This document shows, piece after piece, positions 6,918 through 8,400 of a stretch of DNA of 8,400 bases. The stretch spans positions 1 through 8,400 of the forward strand of contig SUVZ01000145.1 in assembly GCA_015061765.1 (NCBI GenBank). The letters run 5' to 3'. A program made the position numbers and the translations under genes. Origin of the DNA: Lentisphaerota bacterium. Lineage in GTDB: Bacteria; Verrucomicrobiota; Kiritimatiellia; RFP12; UBA1067. Below the pieces are notes generated by a model. The model had not been told where the DNA came from. It ran no database searches and was given only the letters and a program-made list of their open reading frames with translations. How positions within the stretch are numbered: position 1 is the first letter of the stretch; each line of letters begins with the position of its first letter.

Positions 6918-8054
6918 TTATTCTTCCTTTCTTTTTGAAATTGATCCGATATCCGGGAAAGTATCCCCGATTACATATCTGGAGGCGGAAGTACCATCGC
7001 TCAGACACTCCCTTCCCTCAAGATAATCCACCGCCGCCTGAGCTATAGTCGCACCTGCCACAACAGGGTTGAACTCTACGCATGTGAGCGAAATTGACAT
7101 GGCAGGCCCATTGCCGTAGTTCTTCGTTGTTGCGAAGCGGACGTCATCAGGCATTTTGACCCCGTGCGACAGTAACGAGAAAAGCGCGCTGGTCGCCTGA
7201 TAGTCGTCTTCAGTGAAAATGACATCCGGCAGCCATTTAAAGCCGTACTTGTCGAACATGCCGTCTATCGCCCGGCAGGTTTCCCGCTCCAGATTGTCCA
7301 CCCGCTCAATTCCAAACTCAGCATCCACTTCGATGCGCGAAACACGGATGCCGACATCCTTGAGCAGTGAAGCGACCGGAGAATCAATGCCCGCCTTTCC
7401 TACAACGCAGACATGCTCCATTCCGGCACGGACACAATGGGCCACGAAGTCGCCGAAAGCCTTGTTTCTCGAAAAATCAAGATGCACCGCACTTCCCTTG
7501 AAGGGATCTGTTGTCGAGCCTCCATCAGCATACGCAAATGGCACTTGCGCATCTGCAATACATTCAAGTATTGTCGGCTGATTGCCGAACACAACCGCAA
7601 GACTGATGCTCCTGCGCAATTCACTCTTCAGCGGCCCTAAATCGTACTCCCCTTGATCATCCTTCCTGACGGCCACCATAGTAACCAGATATCCCTCACG
7701 CGACAGTTTCTCCTCTGCAGACAGCACTTCCTCTCTGATAACGTTGCTCCATGATTTCAAGGGACGGACAAACAGCACATGTCCACGCCAGATTCGATGT
7801 CCTCTTTGCGGCAGAACCATGCACCCTTTTCGGGGACGCGTCACCACAAGGCCCTCTTTCGCAAGATTGGCAATAGCCCCTTCCGGGACGCGAATCGAAA
7901 CATCCAGTTCTCGGGTCCACTCATGAACTGTCGGCAACTGCTCTCCCTGCCGATAATATCCAGACTCAATCGCATCACGAAGCGAATCCGTCATCTGCTG
8001 GACAAGCGAATGCGGTCTGGATCTGTCAATTCTGAATGGTATTTTCTTGGTCAT
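6918..8054 (-). CDS. GntR-type transcriptional regulator with LacI-like ligand-binding domain
   Basis: A 378-residue regulator. Residues 14-81 form a GntR winged helix-turn-helix: HSLVQQMTDSLRDAIESGYY, then GEQLPTVHEWTRELDVS, then AIANLAKEGLVVTRPRKG with the wing ending in CMVL. Residues about 91-366 resemble the periplasmic-binding-protein fold of LacI/GalR regulators, including LPDVIFTEDDYQATSALFSL and a closing CVEFNPVVAGATIAQAAVDYLEG. This layout matches the AraR-like class, in which a sugar or oligosaccharide controls DNA binding. The recognition-helix region is unusual, reading IRVPEGAI where most GntR proteins have a pattern like RTTVREAL. The ATG at 8054 follows GGAAG by 11 nt. It is the first gene of the cluster; its promoter is overlapped by a perfect inverted repeat, so autoregulation is likely. 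Sec-exported glycan proteins directly downstream suggest it controls their expression. The ligand is unknown. Confidence 0.93.
   Translation of the reverse strand: MTKKIPFRIDRSRPHSLVQQMTDSLRDAIESGYYRQGEQLPTVHEWTRELDVSIRVPEGAIANLAKEGLVVTRPRKGCMVLPQRGHRIWRGHVLFVRPLKSWSNVIREEVLSAEEKLSREGYLVTMVAVRKDDQGEYDLGPLKSELRRSISLAVVFGNQPTILECIADAQVPFAYADGGSTTDPFKGSAVHLDFSRNKAFGDFVAHCVRAGMEHVCVVGKAGIDSPVASLLKDVGIRVSRIEVDAEFGIERVDNLERETCRAIDGMFDKYGFKWLPDVIFTEDDYQATSALFSLLSHGVKMPDDVRFATTKNYGNGPAMSISLTCVEFNPVVAGATIAQAAVDYLEGRECLSDGTSASRYVIGDTFPDIGSISKRKEE
6923..6929 (-). promoter_or_regulatory. Ribosome binding site of the solenoid gene, inside the regulator gene
   Basis: AAGGAAG on the minus strand lies within the last codons of the regulator (encoding RKEE) and 7 nt before the ATG at 6915. 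It decides the solenoid start, and with the TAA-CC-ATG junction it indicates coupled translation. Confidence 0.8.
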
Positions 8055-8058
8055 GGCC

Positions 8059-8087
8059 TACAATTCTTCCAAAGGCCGTGAATTGTA
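8059..8087. promoter_or_regulatory. Candidate operator: perfect 8-bp inverted repeat over the regulator promoter
   Basis: TACAATTC at 8059-8066 and GAATTGTA at 8080-8087 are exact inverted copies separated by 13 bp. The half-site centres are 21 bp apart, about two helical turns, so a symmetric dimer could contact both on one DNA face. The repeat covers the -10 hexamer, the expected start of transcription and the GGAAG of the regulator, a position suited to repression. That the regulator of this cluster binds here is inferred. Confidence 0.6.
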
Positions 8088-8110
8088 TAAAATGTAGTCA
8101 CAGAAGTCAA
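8082..8110 (-). promoter_or_regulatory. Sigma70-type promoter of the cluster
   Basis: On the minus strand, TTGACT (8110-8105) and TACAAT (8087-8082) are separated by exactly 17 bp, each one mismatch from the consensus hexamer. Transcription would start near 8075, giving a leader of about 20 nt before the regulator ATG. No other comparably good promoter was found upstream of the cluster genes. Confidence 0.72.
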
Positions 8111-8400
8111 GTCACCCCGACATGCACCTCGATATACGGTGTCCATAATCGTTACTGTGATATAATAAACGCATGGCTCGGCTTTTCGGCTTTGATTATA
8201 AATCGCCTTACTTTTATCCTAGATTCGGCAGTAGAGCGGGTTCTTTTTTAACGCAGAGACGCAAAGGCGCAGAGAAAACAGTGTTTTTATGTTTTTTGAA
8301 AGTTATTTTCATTTTTGCAACACCATACAAGCGACACCCAATTGGTGAAGATTCACTCCGTCAGAAAAATTCTCGCATTTTCCATTTTCCCACAGAACTT
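8111..8400. other. AT-rich intergenic stretch without a supported gene
   Basis: Apart from the octamer repeat, no gene is supported here. A TATAAT at 8161-8166 on the plus strand lacks a matching -35. The minus strand is open from the right edge for only 15 codons before a TGA, and a plus-strand frame stays open from 8281 to the edge for 40 codons without recognisable similarity or a ribosome binding site. A perfect palindrome, CCAATTGG, lies at 8338-8345. The part from 8280 onward could be the end of a neighbouring gene or a dispersed element, but this cannot be decided from the window. Confidence 0.5.
8251..8274. repeat. Three tandem ACGCAGAG-type octamers
   Basis: The plus strand shows ACGCAGAG, ACGCAAAG and GCGCAGAG in direct succession, with single-base differences between units and a T-rich run before and AAAA after. 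From general knowledge, octamer arrays of this type occur in intergenic DNA of many unrelated environmental bacteria, and their role is not established. There is no sign that it is coding. Confidence 0.75.

Noticed and set aside
6916..7008. N-terminal extension of the solenoid protein back to 7008
   Set aside because: It would overlap the regulator gene by about 90 nt, and the extra residues precede an otherwise normal signal peptide; a good ribosome binding site supports 6915.
8161..8200. TATAAT hexamers on both strands (8161-8166 plus, 8195-8200 minus)
   Set aside because: Neither has a recognisable -35 at 16-18 bp, and the region is AT-rich, so chance matches are likely.
8036..8251. Plus-strand open frame of 71 codons across the regulator start
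   Set aside because: It overlaps the regulator promoter and start, has no ribosome binding site, and resembles no known protein.
8251..8274. Possible CRISPR-like array
   Set aside because: The units are 8 bp and contiguous with no spacers.
8281..8400. Possible 5' part of a gene open to the right edge
   Set aside because: It has 40 codons from a GTG, with no ribosome binding site and no recognisable similarity; this cannot be supported without the flanking sequence.

Overview
All coding sequence in this window lies on the minus strand and reads as one co-directional cluster, transcribed from about position 8075 toward position 1 and running off the left edge. In transcription order the genes are: a GntR-type DNA-binding protein fused to a LacI-like sugar-sensing domain (8054-6918); a secreted beta-solenoid protein of the autotransporter-passenger type (6915-5104); a divergent GH28 polygalacturonase-family protein (5067-3841); a secreted right-handed beta-helix protein with a C-terminal all-beta region (3798-1831); and a GH92 alpha-mannosidase-family protein, truncated by the left edge (1772-1). 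The gaps are 2, 36, 42 and 58 nt. No convincing terminator or internal promoter was seen in them, so an operon is likely.

The organism is probably a member of the PVC group, most likely a gut-type Kiritimatiellae/Verrucomicrobiota or Lentisphaerota bacterium. This rests on style rather than a marker gene. The signs are a moderate GC content, a GntR-LacI hybrid regulator beside secreted carbohydrate-active enzymes, beta-helix and beta-solenoid exoproteins, no SusC/SusD pair, and an intergenic ACGCAGAG-type octamer repeat.

The right end (8055-8400) holds no convincing gene. Next to the regulator it carries a near-consensus sigma70 promoter (TTGACT, 17 bp, TACAAT). A perfect 8-bp inverted repeat (TACAATTC, 13 bp, GAATTGTA) covers the -10 element, the expected transcription start and the ribosome binding region, making it a strong candidate autoregulatory operator. 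Further out is a threefold 8-bp repeat and then AT-rich sequence of unknown nature.

Inferred working model: the regulator senses a sugar or oligosaccharide, represses its own promoter, and so controls a module of exported glycan-handling proteins. These are a surface or extracellular solenoid, two beta-helix proteins (one GH28-related) and an exo-acting alpha-mannosidase. The substrate cannot be deduced from sequence alone; a glycan containing both uronic acid and alpha-mannose would fit. No transporter, sulfatase, mobile element, tRNA, rRNA or CRISPR array was seen.
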